Below the pieces are notes generated by a model. The model was not told where the DNA came from. It saw nothing but the letters and a program-made list of their open reading frames with translations, and did not search any database. Shown here piece by piece: positions 53,185-62,241 of a stretch of 64,000 nucleotides of DNA (positions within the stretch are counted from its first letter, which is position 1; the number at the start of each line of letters is the position of its first letter). The stretch is from Croceicoccus pelagius (GTDB lineage Bacteria; Pseudomonadota; Alphaproteobacteria; Sphingomonadales; Sphingomonadaceae). Where the stretch lies: assembly GCF_001661915.1 (NCBI RefSeq), contig NZ_LYWY01000039.1, positions 372,001-436,000 on the forward strand. The letters run 5' to 3'. Both the position numbers and the translations under genes were made by a program.

Positions 53185-53942
53185 TGGCCCCTGCGCTCTC
53201 CGGCACGGGCACCCCGCAGGCATGGGATGCCAAGGCGTACGGAACGATCGCTTCGTTCGTTCCGGCCCTGGGGCAGGCCGTGCTCGACCTGCTGGGGCCG
53301 AAGGAAGGGGAGCGCATCCTCGACCTCGGCTGCGGCGACGGGGTGCTGACCGCGCGAATTGCCGAAAGCGGTGCCGAAGTGCTCGGCTATGACGCCGACT
53401 CGGGCTTGCTCGATGGTGCCCGGGCGCGCGGGCTTTCCGTGCGGCAGGGCGACGGGCAGGCGCTCGATTACGATGGCGAATTCGATGCTGTCTTCTCGAA
53501 CGCGGCGCTGCACTGGATGCCCGATCATCCGGCGGTTTACGCGGGCGTCCATCGCGCGCTGAAGCCCGGCGGGCGCTTTGCCTGCGAATGCGGCGGCTTC
53601 GGCAATATCGCCGCCATCCGCACGGCGATCCGCGCCGTTGCCGAAACGCGCGGTCAGGATCCGGTCGACCGCCAGAACTATCCCAGTGTGACCCGTGCTA
53701 CCCGCGAACTTGAAGCGGCGGGCTTTCGGGTCGACGCCATCGCTCTCGTCCCGCGGCCCACTCCGCTTGCCGACGGCATGGCGTCCTGGCTGAACACCTT
53801 CCGCCACGGTTTCTTCGATCGGCAGGACGGCGAGGCGATGATCGCCGAGACTGTCCGCCTACTCGCCCCGCAATTGCAGGATCCGGACGGCAACTGGACC
53901 GCCGATTACGTCCGCCTGCGTTTCCTCGCCTTCAAGGACTGA
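53184..53942 (+). CDS. Class I SAM-dependent methyltransferase within the gcv operon
   Basis: A 252-residue methyltransferase with motif I ILDLGCGDGVLT, motif II-like LGYDADSGLL, and FDAVFSNAALHWMPDHPAVYAGVHRALKPGG, as in the trans-aconitate/ubiquinone-type group. The substrate is unknown. It starts in the gcvH stop (TGATG) and ends 10 bp before gcvPA, so it is embedded in the cleavage operon and under the same riboswitch. It is not a known component of glycine cleavage, but the pathway's C1 units feed SAM synthesis. Confidence 0.88.
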   Translation: MAPALSGTGTPQAWDAKAYGTIASFVPALGQAVLDLLGPKEGERILDLGCGDGVLTARIAESGAEVLGYDADSGLLDGARARGLSVRQGDGQALDYDGEFDAVFSNAALHWMPDHPAVYAGVHRALKPGGRFACECGGFGNIAAIRTAIRAVAETRGQDPVDRQNYPSVTRATRELEAAGFRVDAIALVPRPTPLADGMASWLNTFRHGFFDRQDGEAMIAETVRLLAPQLQDPDGNWTADYVRLRFLAFKD

Positions 53943-53952
53943 ACCCCGACCA

Positions 53953-55311
53953 ATGCGATATCTCCCTCTCACTCCCACCGACCGCAGCGAGATGCTGGCC
54001 ACGATCGGCGTGGACACGGTCGACGACCTGTTCCGCGACGTGCCCGAAGGTGTGCTCAACGCCGAGATCGCGGGGCTGCCCGCCCACGCCAGCGAAATGG
54101 CGGTAGAGCGGCACATGAAGAAGCTTGCGGCCAAGAACCTGTCGGCGGCCGATGCGCCGTTCTTCCTGGGCGCAGGTGCCTATCGCCACCATGTCCCCGC
54201 CAGCGTCGATCACCTGATCCAACGCGGCGAGTTCCTGACCGCCTACACGCCCTATCAGCCTGAAATCGCGCAGGGCACGCTGCAGGTCCTGTTCGAGTTC
54301 CAGACGCAGGTTGCGCGCCTGTTCGGCACCGATATCGCCAATGCCTCGATGTACGACGGGTCGACCGCATGCTGGGAAGCGATCGCGATGGCCGCGCGCA
54401 TTACCCGCCGCGACGGCGTGGTGATCGGCCCGATCCACCCGCACTATCTGTCGACCGCGAAGACGATGGCGAAGTTCACCAAGGACGAGATCCGCGAACT
54501 TTCGCCCGCGCTGATTGCCGACGCCGGTGACGACGCGATGATCGCCATGATCGACGAGGCGACCTCGTGCGTCGTAGTGCAGTATCCCGATATCCTTGGC
54601 CGCATCCCCGATCTGGCCCGGATCGCCGATGCCGCTCACGACAAGGGCGCGCTTCTGGTGGCCGTCGTGACCGAGCCTGTGGCCCTGGGCCTTCTCGAAA
54701 GCCCCGGCTCGCTGGGCGCGGACATCGTCGTGGGCGAGGGGCAGTCGCTGGGTGTCGGCCTCAACTTCGGCGGGCCTTACCTCGGCCTGTTCGGCGCGCG
54801 TGAGAAGTATACTCGCCAGATGCCGGGCCGCCTCTGCGGCGAGACCGTCGATGCCGACGGCAAGCGTGGTTTCGTGCTGACGCTGTCGACACGCGAACAG
54901 CATATCCGCCGCGAAAAGGCGACGAGCAACATCTGCACGAATTCGGGCCTGTGCGCTCTGGCGTTTTCGATCCACATGACGCTGCTGGGCGGTGCAGGGC
55001 TCGACAAGCTGTCGCGCATCAACCACGCCCGCGCGGTCAAGGCGGCTGGCAAGCTGGCCGCGATCGACGGGGTCGAGCTCGTCAACGAAGGCGGGTTCTT
55101 CAACGAGTTCACACTGCGGCTCGTCGGTCAGGATTCGCGCGAAGTCGCCCTGCGCATGGCGAAGCGCGGCATCCTGTCGGGCGTTGCGCTCAGCCGCCTT
55201 TATCCGGATTCACCCGATTTGTCCGAAGGGTTGGTCGTCTGTGTCACCGAAACCTGCAGCGACGAGGATATGGACGCCCTCGTTTCCGCTCTTGCGGAGG
55301 AACTCGCATGA
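53953..55311 (+). CDS. gcvPA: Glycine dehydrogenase (decarboxylating) subunit 1
   Basis: The N-terminal half of split P protein, 452 residues, which pairs with GcvPB to decarboxylate glycine. Visible features are MRYLPLTPTDRSEML at the start, GAYRHHVPASVDHL, TAYTPYQPEIAQGTLQ and the YDGSTACWEAIAMA segment. The two-subunit form is common in alphaproteobacteria. Its stop overlaps the gcvPB start (ATGA). Confidence 0.95.
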   Translation: MRYLPLTPTDRSEMLATIGVDTVDDLFRDVPEGVLNAEIAGLPAHASEMAVERHMKKLAAKNLSAADAPFFLGAGAYRHHVPASVDHLIQRGEFLTAYTPYQPEIAQGTLQVLFEFQTQVARLFGTDIANASMYDGSTACWEAIAMAARITRRDGVVIGPIHPHYLSTAKTMAKFTKDEIRELSPALIADAGDDAMIAMIDEATSCVVVQYPDILGRIPDLARIADAAHDKGALLVAVVTEPVALGLLESPGSLGADIVVGEGQSLGVGLNFGGPYLGLFGAREKYTRQMPGRLCGETVDADGKRGFVLTLSTREQHIRREKATSNICTNSGLCALAFSIHMTLLGGAGLDKLSRINHARAVKAAGKLAAIDGVELVNEGGFFNEFTLRLVGQDSREVALRMAKRGILSGVALSRLYPDSPDLSEGLVVCVTETCSDEDMDALVSALAEELA

Positions 55312-56909
55312 ACGCCCCGAACAAGAGCGGATGGAAACCTGAAATGGGTGAAGGTGGCACCGGCCCCGCGGCGAAGACTGCCAGCGGCGATGCAGGCCTT
55401 GCGCTGGAAGAAGCGCTGATCTTCGAATTGGGCGGTACTGGCAAGTGCGGCGTCGATTTCGACGAGGAGCCGGGCGATGTGAGCCCCTCGCTTGCGAAAT
55501 TCGCGCGTAAGGCGCCGGTCGATCTGCCTTCGCTGACCGAGCCTGAGGCGGTGCGTCACTACACGCGCCTTTCGCGTCAGAACTATGCCATCGACCTCGG
55601 CCCGTTCCCGCTGGGTTCGTGCACGATGAAGCACAACCCGCGTCTGAACGAGGCGATGGCCCGGCTGCCCGGTTTCGCCGACATCCATCCGCTTCAGCCG
55701 ATGGACACGGTGCAGGGCGCCTTCGAAGTGATCGAGCAGTTGGCCAATTGGCTTTGCAAGCTGACCGGCATGGAAGCGGTCGCGATGAGCCCGAAGGCGG
55801 GCGCGCATGGCGAACTGTGCGGCATCCTCGCGATCCGCGCCGCGCTGGAAGCACGCGGCGACGCGCGCGAGGTGATCCTCGTGCCCGAATCCGCGCACGG
55901 CACCAATCCGGCGACGGCGGCTTTCGCGGGCTACCGGGTCGAGAATATCCCGGCCACGAAGGATGGCCGCGTCAACCTGCAGGCGCTCAGGGACCGGCTT
56001 GGCCCTGACGTTGCGGGCGTGATGATCACGAACCCCAACACCTGCGGGCTGTTCGAACGCGACATGAAGGCCATTTCCGACGCGGTCCATGCCGCGGGCG
56101 GCCTGGTCTATTGCGACGGTGCGAACTTCAACGCCATCGTCGGCAAGGTGCGCCCCGGCGACCTTGGCGTCGATGCGATGCACATCAACCTGCACAAGAC
56201 GTTCTCCACTCCGCACGGCGGTGGCGGTCCTGGTTCGGGGCCGGTGGTCCTGTCCGAACTGCTCGCGCCTTTTGCGCCGATCCCGTTCGTCCGCCGCGAC
56301 GAAAAGGGCCGGTTGCGCATGGTGGAGGAGCGCGGTGCCAAGGAACACCTGCCGCAGACTTTCGGCCGCATGACCGCGTTTCACGGCCAGATGGGCATGT
56401 TCACCCGCGCGCTGACGTACATGCTCAGCCACGGTGTCGACGGCCTTCGCCAGGTGGCAGAGGACGCGGTGCTGAACGCGAACTATGTCCTGCGCAGCCT
56501 TGAAGGCGATCTGGACGCGCCGTTCGCCGATGCCGGTCCGTGCATGCACGAGGCGCTGTTCAGCGACGATAACCTGCCCGAAGGCTTCTCTACGCTCGAC
56601 ATTGCGAAAGGCCTGATAGACGAGGGTTTCCACCCCATGACGGTTTATTTCCCGCTCGTCGTGCATGGCGCCATGCTGGTCGAGCCGACCGAGACCGAGA
56701 GCAAGGCCGGTCTTGACCGCTTCATCGCCTCGATGAAGAGCCTGACCGCCCGCGCCAAGGCCGGGGACGAGAGCCTGAAGAGCGCGCCGCACTATGCTCC
56801 GCGCCGCCGGCTCGACGAGACGCGCGCTGCGCGCAAGCCGGTGCTGACCTACAAGGGGGAAGGCGTGCCTCCCGGAACGCCCAGCCTGTCGGAAATCGGC
56901 GGAAGCTGA
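55308..56909 (+). CDS. gcvPB: Glycine dehydrogenase (decarboxylating) subunit 2
   Basis: The PLP-bearing half of split P protein, 533 residues. The PLP lysine is Lys297 in INLHKTFSTPHGGGGPGSGP, and FPLGSCTMKHNPRLNE is the conserved signature. The start is ATG 55308 (MNAPNKSGWK), overlapping gcvPA. The L protein (lipoamide dehydrogenase) is not in the window, as it is usually shared with 2-oxoacid dehydrogenases. Confidence 0.96.
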   Translation: MNAPNKSGWKPEMGEGGTGPAAKTASGDAGLALEEALIFELGGTGKCGVDFDEEPGDVSPSLAKFARKAPVDLPSLTEPEAVRHYTRLSRQNYAIDLGPFPLGSCTMKHNPRLNEAMARLPGFADIHPLQPMDTVQGAFEVIEQLANWLCKLTGMEAVAMSPKAGAHGELCGILAIRAALEARGDAREVILVPESAHGTNPATAAFAGYRVENIPATKDGRVNLQALRDRLGPDVAGVMITNPNTCGLFERDMKAISDAVHAAGGLVYCDGANFNAIVGKVRPGDLGVDAMHINLHKTFSTPHGGGGPGSGPVVLSELLAPFAPIPFVRRDEKGRLRMVEERGAKEHLPQTFGRMTAFHGQMGMFTRALTYMLSHGVDGLRQVAEDAVLNANYVLRSLEGDLDAPFADAGPCMHEALFSDDNLPEGFSTLDIAKGLIDEGFHPMTVYFPLVVHGAMLVEPTETESKAGLDRFIASMKSLTARAKAGDESLKSAPHYAPRRRLDETRAARKPVLTYKGEGVPPGTPSLSEIGGS

Positions 56910-56965
56910 ACATTTGCCGCCACCCGCGCGGCTTGGCATAAGCCGCGCGGGAAGGGTGCCGGAAC

Positions 56966-57958
56966 TTGATACAGAGGATCACGAACCTGTTTGCCGTGTG
57001 GACCGTGCTAGGCGTTGGCTGGGCGTGGTTTTCTCCGGCTGATTTCGCGTGGGTGACGGACGGCTCGATCCGTCCGCTGGGCCAGCCGCTGATCCCGGTG
57101 ATGCTGGGCATCATCATGCTTGGCATGGGTTTGACGCTGACTGTGGCCGACTTCCGGCGCGTTGCGAAGATGCCGCGGGCGGTGATTGCCGGCGTGGTGC
57201 TGCAATTTACGGTGATGCCGCTTTCAGGTGCGGTGCTGGCGGGGCTGTTCGGGCTGTCCAATGGGCTCGCCGTGGGCTTGATCCTCGTCGCCTGTTGTCC
57301 GGGCGGGACGGCAAGCAATGTCATCGCCTATATGGCGCGGGCCAATGTGGCGCTTTCCGTTTCGATGACCATGGCCTCTACGCTGGTGGCGATTGCGTTG
57401 ACGCCTGTGCTGACCGGTTGGCTGGCGGGCGTCTATATCCAGATCGACCGCTGGAACCTGTTTCTCGACATGGTCTCGGTCGTGCTGGTGCCGGTGATCG
57501 TCGGCGTGGCGCTAGCGCGTTACCTGCCGGGGCTGACGCGGCGGATCGTACCGGTCGCGCCGATCGTTTCGATCATATTTGTCGTCCTGATCGTCGCCGG
57601 CATCGTCGCAAAGTCGAAGCCGCTGATCGAGGCGAACGCAGGCGTTCTGCTGATTGCCTTGCTCGCGCTTCATGCGCTGGGCTTCGGGCTGGGCTGGCTT
57701 ATGGCGCGTGTGTTGGGTTTCGCGCGCGATGACCTCAGGACGATTTCGATCGAGGTCGGGATGCAGAACTCGGGCCTTGGCGCCAGCCTTGCGTCGACCC
57801 CCGCGTTTGCGCGCCAGTTCGTCGATCCGATGCAGGCGGCGCTGGCTCCTGTTCCGGCAGCGATCTCCGCCGTCTATCACGTCGTCATCGGCAGCCTGCT
57901 AGCGGCCCTGTGGCGCAGGGAAAGGCAGGCGGCCCCGCAAGAGGCGATCACGGCATGA
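56966..57958 (+). CDS. Bile acid:sodium symporter (BASS) family transporter
   Basis: A 330-residue membrane protein with about nine to ten helices. Family blocks are MLGIIMLGMGLTLTVADF, VACCPGGTASNVIAYMARANVALSV (split at the conserved GGTASN) and VGMQNSGLGASLA. BASS carriers import organic acids with sodium; the substrate here is unknown. It appears to start with TTG 56966 behind GGGAAGGG. It overlaps the next gene as ATGA. Confidence 0.88.
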   Translation: MIQRITNLFAVWTVLGVGWAWFSPADFAWVTDGSIRPLGQPLIPVMLGIIMLGMGLTLTVADFRRVAKMPRAVIAGVVLQFTVMPLSGAVLAGLFGLSNGLAVGLILVACCPGGTASNVIAYMARANVALSVSMTMASTLVAIALTPVLTGWLAGVYIQIDRWNLFLDMVSVVLVPVIVGVALARYLPGLTRRIVPVAPIVSIIFVVLIVAGIVAKSKPLIEANAGVLLIALLALHALGFGLGWLMARVLGFARDDLRTISIEVGMQNSGLGASLASTPAFARQFVDPMQAALAPVPAAISAVYHVVIGSLLAALWRRERQAAPQEAITA

Positions 57959-58434
57959 GCATCTTCGGCGTCGACAAAGAAAGCGCGCAGGTCCGCTTCC
58001 CCCCGCCGCTGGTGTTCTTCGGGTTCCTTCTGATCGGGCGGGTTATCAACGACTGGTTCGGGCTCAATCCGGCCATTCCCGACATCGTTCGCTGGGTGCT
58101 GGGCGGCGGTGCGATCCTCGCGGGCCTCGTCGTCATCGCCCTCGCGCTGCTGCGCTTCCGCCGCTCTGGCAACAATCCGGAACCGTGGAAGACCGACACC
58201 GTCTTCGTCGCCGAGGGCATATACCGCGTGACGCGCAATCCGATGTATCTCGGCATGGCGCTGGTGTTTTTCGGTATTTCGGTCGCCGCGAACTGTCTTG
58301 GCGGCCTGTTGATGCTGCCGCTTGCACTCATCTCCATCCAGCTGTTCGTCATCCGGCGTGAGGAGGCGTGGCTGTCACAGCGGTTTGGGGACACTTACGA
58401 GGATTATCGCCGCCGTGTCCGACGCTGGATCTGA
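57955..58434 (+). CDS. Isoprenylcysteine methyltransferase-like membrane protein
   Basis: A 159-residue integral membrane protein with four hydrophobic helices and the ICMT/PEMT signature: GIYRVTRNPMYLGMALVFFG, then REEAWLSQRFGDTYEDYRRRVRRW. Bacterial members are called methyltransferase family proteins, with unknown acceptors. The start is ATG 57955. It overlaps the DUF938 gene by 20 bp. Confidence 0.88.
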   Translation: MSIFGVDKESAQVRFPPPLVFFGFLLIGRVINDWFGLNPAIPDIVRWVLGGGAILAGLVVIALALLRFRRSGNNPEPWKTDTVFVAEGIYRVTRNPMYLGMALVFFGISVAANCLGGLLMLPLALISIQLFVIRREEAWLSQRFGDTYEDYRRRVRRWI

Positions 58435-59059
58435 TCCCAAGCCCTTCGAATTGGCCGATACTTCGGCAAAGCAGCACGCCCCTGCGACCGAGCGCAACCG
58501 GGAACCCATTGCCGACACCCTACGCGCGATTCTGCCCGAAAGCGGCCTTGTTCTCGAAATTGCGAGCGGAACCGGCGAGCACGCGGTGCATTTCGCACGC
58601 GTTTTTCCCGCGCTGGCATGGCAACCGACCGACGTATCCGATGCGGCGCTGGCCTCAATCGCCGCGTGGCGGGCGGAAAGCGCCCTGGCGAACGTGAGGG
58701 CACCGCTGAGGCTAGACCTTGTCGCCGGTGATTGGCCGGTCGATCATGCCGATGCCATCTTCTGCGCGAACATGGCTCATATTGCGCCGTGGGAAGCGTG
58801 TGTGGGCCTTTTCGCGGGTACGGGCAGAGTTCTTGCTGAAGGCGCGCCCTTGGCGATCTATGGCCCTTTCATCGAGGACGGTTGCGAAGTCGCGCCCTCG
58901 AACCTTGCCTTCGATGCAAACCTCAGGATGCGGGACTCAAGTTGGGGTCTTCGCGATGTTGCAGCGCTGGACGAACTCGCATTGCCGAACGGCCTCACGC
59001 GCACCGATCGGATCGAGATGCCCGCCAACAACCTGATCCTCGTTTATCGCCGCACATAA
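58415..59059 (+). CDS. DUF938 (SAM-dependent methyltransferase-like) protein
   Basis: A 214-residue protein of the DUF938/methyltransferase-like 26 family: HAPATERNREPIADTLR at the N-terminus, motif I LEIASGTGEHAVHFA, and FCANMAHIAPWEACVGLF. Function unknown. The start is GTG 58415 (MSDAGSDPK), overlapping the previous gene by 20 bp; this matches the family's usual length. It is the last gene of a three-gene plus-strand unit closed by a terminator. Confidence 0.86.
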   Translation: MSDAGSDPKPFELADTSAKQHAPATERNREPIADTLRAILPESGLVLEIASGTGEHAVHFARVFPALAWQPTDVSDAALASIAAWRAESALANVRAPLRLDLVAGDWPVDHADAIFCANMAHIAPWEACVGLFAGTGRVLAEGAPLAIYGPFIEDGCEVAPSNLAFDANLRMRDSSWGLRDVAALDELALPNGLTRTDRIEMPANNLILVYRRT

Positions 59060-59063
59060 AAAA

Positions 59064-59091
59064 CGCCCGCCGAACCGGGGTCCGACGGGCG
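59064..59091. terminator. Bidirectional terminator after DUF938 and the entericidin gene
   Basis: Stem CGCCCGCCG/TCCGACGGGCG (with one G-U type pair), preceded by AAAAAA on the plus strand. It sits between the convergent DUF938 and entericidin-like genes. Confidence 0.75.
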
Positions 59092-59116
59092 CTTGGCTAG
59101 CAACTTTTGCGTGCGA

Positions 59117-59248
59117 TCAGTTGATCGCGTCCTCGCCGGCCTGGCCGACCGACTGAATGTCTTCGCCGGCGCCTTTCACGGTGTTGCAGGCAGCGGCAGA
59201 AAGAGCGAGTGTACCGATTGCAGCGGCCATAACGATACGACGGATCAT
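59117..59248 (-). CDS. Entericidin A/B family lipoprotein
   Basis: A 43-residue lipoprotein: MIRRIVMAAAIGTLALSAAAC with lipobox Cys21, then NTVKGAGEDIQSVGQAGEDA. The tail NTVKGAGEDI and the repeated GxAGED are typical of the entericidin/EcnAB family, small outer-envelope lipoproteins. It is a single gene with an AAAGGAC ribosome site. No antidote partner gene lies next to it. Confidence 0.9.
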   Translation of the reverse strand: MIRRIVMAAAIGTLALSAAACNTVKGAGEDIQSVGQAGEDAIN

Positions 59249-59308
59249 GTTCGTGTCCTTTCCGAGAGACTTCGGAAAAGGTAACGCTGCATCTGCTCAA
59301 TCGTTCCG

Positions 59309-60232
59309 TCAGCGAAGCGCAGCCTCGTTCCGCTGTTTGGCCAGCGTCTGTTCGCGCCAGACGATGATCGCGCCCGCCAGGATGATGAGCGGAGCGCCGA
59401 GCCACAGACTGGCTGGCGGCAGGTTGTCGAATATCAGAAAGCCGTATGTCGTGGCCCATATCAGCGCCATGTAATCCATGATGATGACGGTCGACACCTG
59501 CCCAAACCGCAATGAGGTCGTCAGCAGTAACTGACCCGCCACGCCCGATAATCCGATGCCGAGCAGAATCAGGGCCTTCTCCGCATCCAGGTTCCAGTCG
59601 GAAAAGAGGGAGGCGATGAATAACACCGGCGTAGCGAAGATCGCGAACCACGTGACGATCGCTACGGAATCTTCGGTCTTGGTCAGGTCGCGGATCTGGA
59701 TCGAGACCAGCGCCACCATGAACGCGGCCCCGATCGCCACGAGTGCACCGAACAGCGGGACGCTGGCATTGAAAGGGTCGGCGACCAGCGCTACCCCGAT
59801 GAAGCCGAACGTAGCGGCCAGCCAGCGCCATTTGCCGACGTGTTCACGTAGCAATAGCGCCGACAAGACGACGGCGAACATGGGACTGGTAAAGCTCAGC
59901 GTCGTGGCAACGGCGAGGGGCAGCAGCGTCGGCGCAGCGAAATTCAGGACCATGCCGACCGTGCCGGTACCAGCCCGAAAGGCATGGCTGCCGATGCGGT
60001 CGGTTCGCATGATGTGCAGCCTTCCGCGCATCGCGAGCCAGCCGAGCAGGATCGGTATCGTCACGGCCTGACGCACCAGCAGCATGTGGGGCAGGTCGAT
60101 CCCGCGGCTCTTGCCAAGCTTTACCAGCATGAACATCGTGCCGAGCGCAAATCCGGCAAGGACGCGGATCGCGAGCGCGAGAACCGGGCGATGCTGCGCC
60201 TCTGGCAAGGGCGGGTTTGCACTCTGCGGCAT
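59309..60232 (-). CDS. EamA/DMT family transporter
   Basis: A 307-residue, roughly ten-helix protein made of two EamA repeats. Family-like segments are LLVRQAVTIPILLGW, TLSFTSPMFAVVLSALLLREHVGKWRW and QLLLTTSLRFGQVSTVIIMDYMALIWA. This resembles the S-adenosylmethionine uptake/pagO-like clade, but the substrate is not proved. The start is ATG 60232 (MPQSANPPL); an ATG 12 codons upstream is possible. It is divergent from the next small gene. Confidence 0.86.
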   Translation of the reverse strand: MPQSANPPLPEAQHRPVLALAIRVLAGFALGTMFMLVKLGKSRGIDLPHMLLVRQAVTIPILLGWLAMRGRLHIMRTDRIGSHAFRAGTGTVGMVLNFAAPTLLPLAVATTLSFTSPMFAVVLSALLLREHVGKWRWLAATFGFIGVALVADPFNASVPLFGALVAIGAAFMVALVSIQIRDLTKTEDSVAIVTWFAIFATPVLFIASLFSDWNLDAEKALILLGIGLSGVAGQLLLTTSLRFGQVSTVIIMDYMALIWATTYGFLIFDNLPPASLWLGAPLIILAGAIIVWREQTLAKQRNEAALR

Positions 60233-60297
60233 GTCGGGGCTATTGGGCGCGCAAGTTGCCGCGATCAAGCGGCAATCCGCAACTGCAGTATCGGCTT

Positions 60298-60525
60298 ATG
60301 ACGTTAGACTACCTCGTGGCCAGCGACGCCGGGCGCTGGACGGTCGTCGCGGTGTCCGCGCTTCTGGTGGCGGCGCTGGCGCTTTTCGGCGACCGGCGGC
60401 GCATGAAGCGCAAGGCACCTGACAGCGTCGGCTGGGTGCCATGGACCCCGGTGTTTTTCGTTGCCCTCTTGGTGGCCGTGGTGACGGGCGGGCTCGCCCT
60501 GAAAACGTGGATCGCGCCGGTCTGA
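60298..60525 (+). CDS. Small two-helix membrane protein of unknown function
   Basis: A 75-residue protein with two predicted helices (about 15-31 and 50-69) separated by a basic loop (GDRRRMKRKA), so both ends likely face the same side. I do not recognise the family. The start is ATG 60298 (MTLDYLVASD). It is convergent with cpaF, with 25 bp between them. Confidence 0.6.
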   Translation: MTLDYLVASDAGRWTVVAVSALLVAALALFGDRRRMKRKAPDSVGWVPWTPVFFVALLVAVVTGGLALKTWIAPV

Positions 60526-60550
60526 CCGTCGCGATCCAGATCTCCCGAAA

Positions 60551-62056
60551 TTACAGGCAGGCCTGCAGATAGGCCTTGTCAAAACCGAACTGCCGCGCCT
60601 TTTCCAGCGTATAGGGACGCAGGCCCGAAGGGCGGTGTTCGCCGATGATCTTGCCGTCCTCGCCTTCGTCCAGGTATTCGTAGGTGAACAGCTCCTGCGT
60701 GACGATGACATCGCCTTCCATGCCAATCACCTCGGTGATGTTGGTCGTGCGGCGCGAACCGTCGCGAAGGCGCTTCACCTGCACGATCAGGTCGACCGAG
60801 TCGGCGATCTGCTTGGAAATCGCGGCCTTCGGGATCTTGATGTCGCCCATCAAGATCATGTTTTCCATACGGCCAAGGCATTCGCGCGGGCTGTTGGCGT
60901 GAAGCGTACACATCGAACCGTCGTGGCCGGTGTTCATGGCGGCGAGAAGGTCGAAACATTCCGCGCCGCGGATTTCGCCCAGAATGATGCGGTCAGGGCG
61001 CATACGCAGGGCGTTCTTCACGAGATCGCCGATGGTGATCGCGCCTTGTCCCTCCAGGTTCGGCGGACGCGTTTCGAGCGGCAGCCAGTGCGGCTGCTGC
61101 AGGCGAAGTTCGGCCGCGTCCTCGATCGTCAGCACGCGTTCGCCCGGGTCGATCATCTTCGACAGGGCGTTCAGCATCGTGGTCTTACCCGAACCCGTAC
61201 CGCCCGAGATGACGATGTTCATCCGGCTTGCGCCCGCGATCTTCAGGCAGGTTGCCATCTTGTCGCTCATCGAACCGAAGTCGCGGAGCATGTCGATGGT
61301 GATCGGCTTTTCCGAAAACTTACGGATCGAGATCGCCGTGCCGCGCAGGGAAAGCGGGGGCACGATGACGTTGACGCGGCTGCCGTCCTTCAAACGGGCG
61401 TCGGCCAACGGCGTGGTCTGGTCGACGCGGCGGCCGACCTGGTTCACGATGCGTTGCGCTATCTGGAACAGGTGCTGTTCGTCGCGGAACTTGATCTTGG
61501 CCAGCTGCAGCTTGCCGCTCTTTTCCACGTAAGTCTGGTTCGGGCCGTTGACCATGATGTCCGAGACGTCGGGATCGTGGAGCAGTTCTTCCAGCGGTCC
61601 GAAGCCCAGCAGTTCGTCGACCAGCACCTTTTCCAGCGCGAACTGTTCGCGGCGGTTGAGCGTGATCTTAAGCTCGGCCAACACCTCAAGGATGATGGGA
61701 CGGAATTCTTCGGACAGTTCGTCCTTCGTCAGCGTTGCGGCCGCCTCGGGATCGACGCGTTCGAGCAGGCGGGGAAGAACCTGTTCCTTGATGCGGTGGA
61801 CGCTGGCCTCGAACCCTTCGACGACGGCTTCGCTGGCATGTTCGGCAGCGGCGCGTTCGGCGAGGCGGGCGAGTGCCTCTTCCTCGGGCGTGGCGGCAGT
61901 GAGTGGCGGCGGCGGGAACTGGTCGTCGTCCATCGGCGGAGGTGCCGGCGGCTGCGTGCGCAACGGTTCCGCTCCCTTCATCGGCCTCGCGACACCGAAG
62001 GCGGGGCGTCCTCCCCCGTTTCCGTTCATTCCGTTTCGACGGCCGAAAGCGTTCAT
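60551..62056 (-). CDS. cpaF: CpaF-type secretion/pilus ATPase
   Basis: A 501-residue GspE-like ATPase of the Tad/Flp pilus group. A Pro-rich N-terminal tail (about 30-55) precedes the N-terminal domain (MVNGPNQTYVEKSG). The Walker A motif GGTGSGKT has Lys291, and DGSRVNVIVPPLSLRGTAISIRKF and LRMRPDRIILGEIRGAE are typical. It drives pilus assembly at the inner membrane. No other tad/cpa genes are adjacent in the window. The start is ATG 62056. A near-consensus CtrA box lies 144 bp upstream. Confidence 0.92.
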   Translation of the reverse strand: MNAFGRRNGMNGNGGGRPAFGVARPMKGAEPLRTQPPAPPPMDDDQFPPPPLTAATPEEEALARLAERAAAEHASEAVVEGFEASVHRIKEQVLPRLLERVDPEAAATLTKDELSEEFRPIILEVLAELKITLNRREQFALEKVLVDELLGFGPLEELLHDPDVSDIMVNGPNQTYVEKSGKLQLAKIKFRDEQHLFQIAQRIVNQVGRRVDQTTPLADARLKDGSRVNVIVPPLSLRGTAISIRKFSEKPITIDMLRDFGSMSDKMATCLKIAGASRMNIVISGGTGSGKTTMLNALSKMIDPGERVLTIEDAAELRLQQPHWLPLETRPPNLEGQGAITIGDLVKNALRMRPDRIILGEIRGAECFDLLAAMNTGHDGSMCTLHANSPRECLGRMENMILMGDIKIPKAAISKQIADSVDLIVQVKRLRDGSRRTTNITEVIGMEGDVIVTQELFTYEYLDEGEDGKIIGEHRPSGLRPYTLEKARQFGFDKAYLQACL

Positions 62057-62199
62057 TCCAAACTCCGTTAGCACCGGCCCGCAAGCCGTCTCTCTTTCCC
62101 GTGCGACAGCGACGCAGCAGGATCGAACGTCATGGTTCTGGCCGAATTTGGTGAATAACTCGTAAAGCACGGATGCAGCGGGCCAGCGGAGTTGCTTGG

Positions 62200-62214
62200 T
62201 TAACGCTATCTTGA
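62200..62214. promoter_or_regulatory. CtrA-like box in the cpaF-sulfotransferase divergent gap
   Basis: TTAA-N7-TTGA(C), one mismatch from the CtrA consensus TTAA-N7-TTAA. CtrA controls pilus genes in Caulobacter; no binding data exist here. Confidence 0.35.
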
Positions 62215-62241
62215 CGATCCGCGCCGTAGTCGGGTCGGGAG

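Noticed and set aside
54951-55307. Long 5' extension of gcvPB
   Set aside because: It lies inside gcvPA in another frame; the true start is ATG 55308 overlapping the gcvPA stop.
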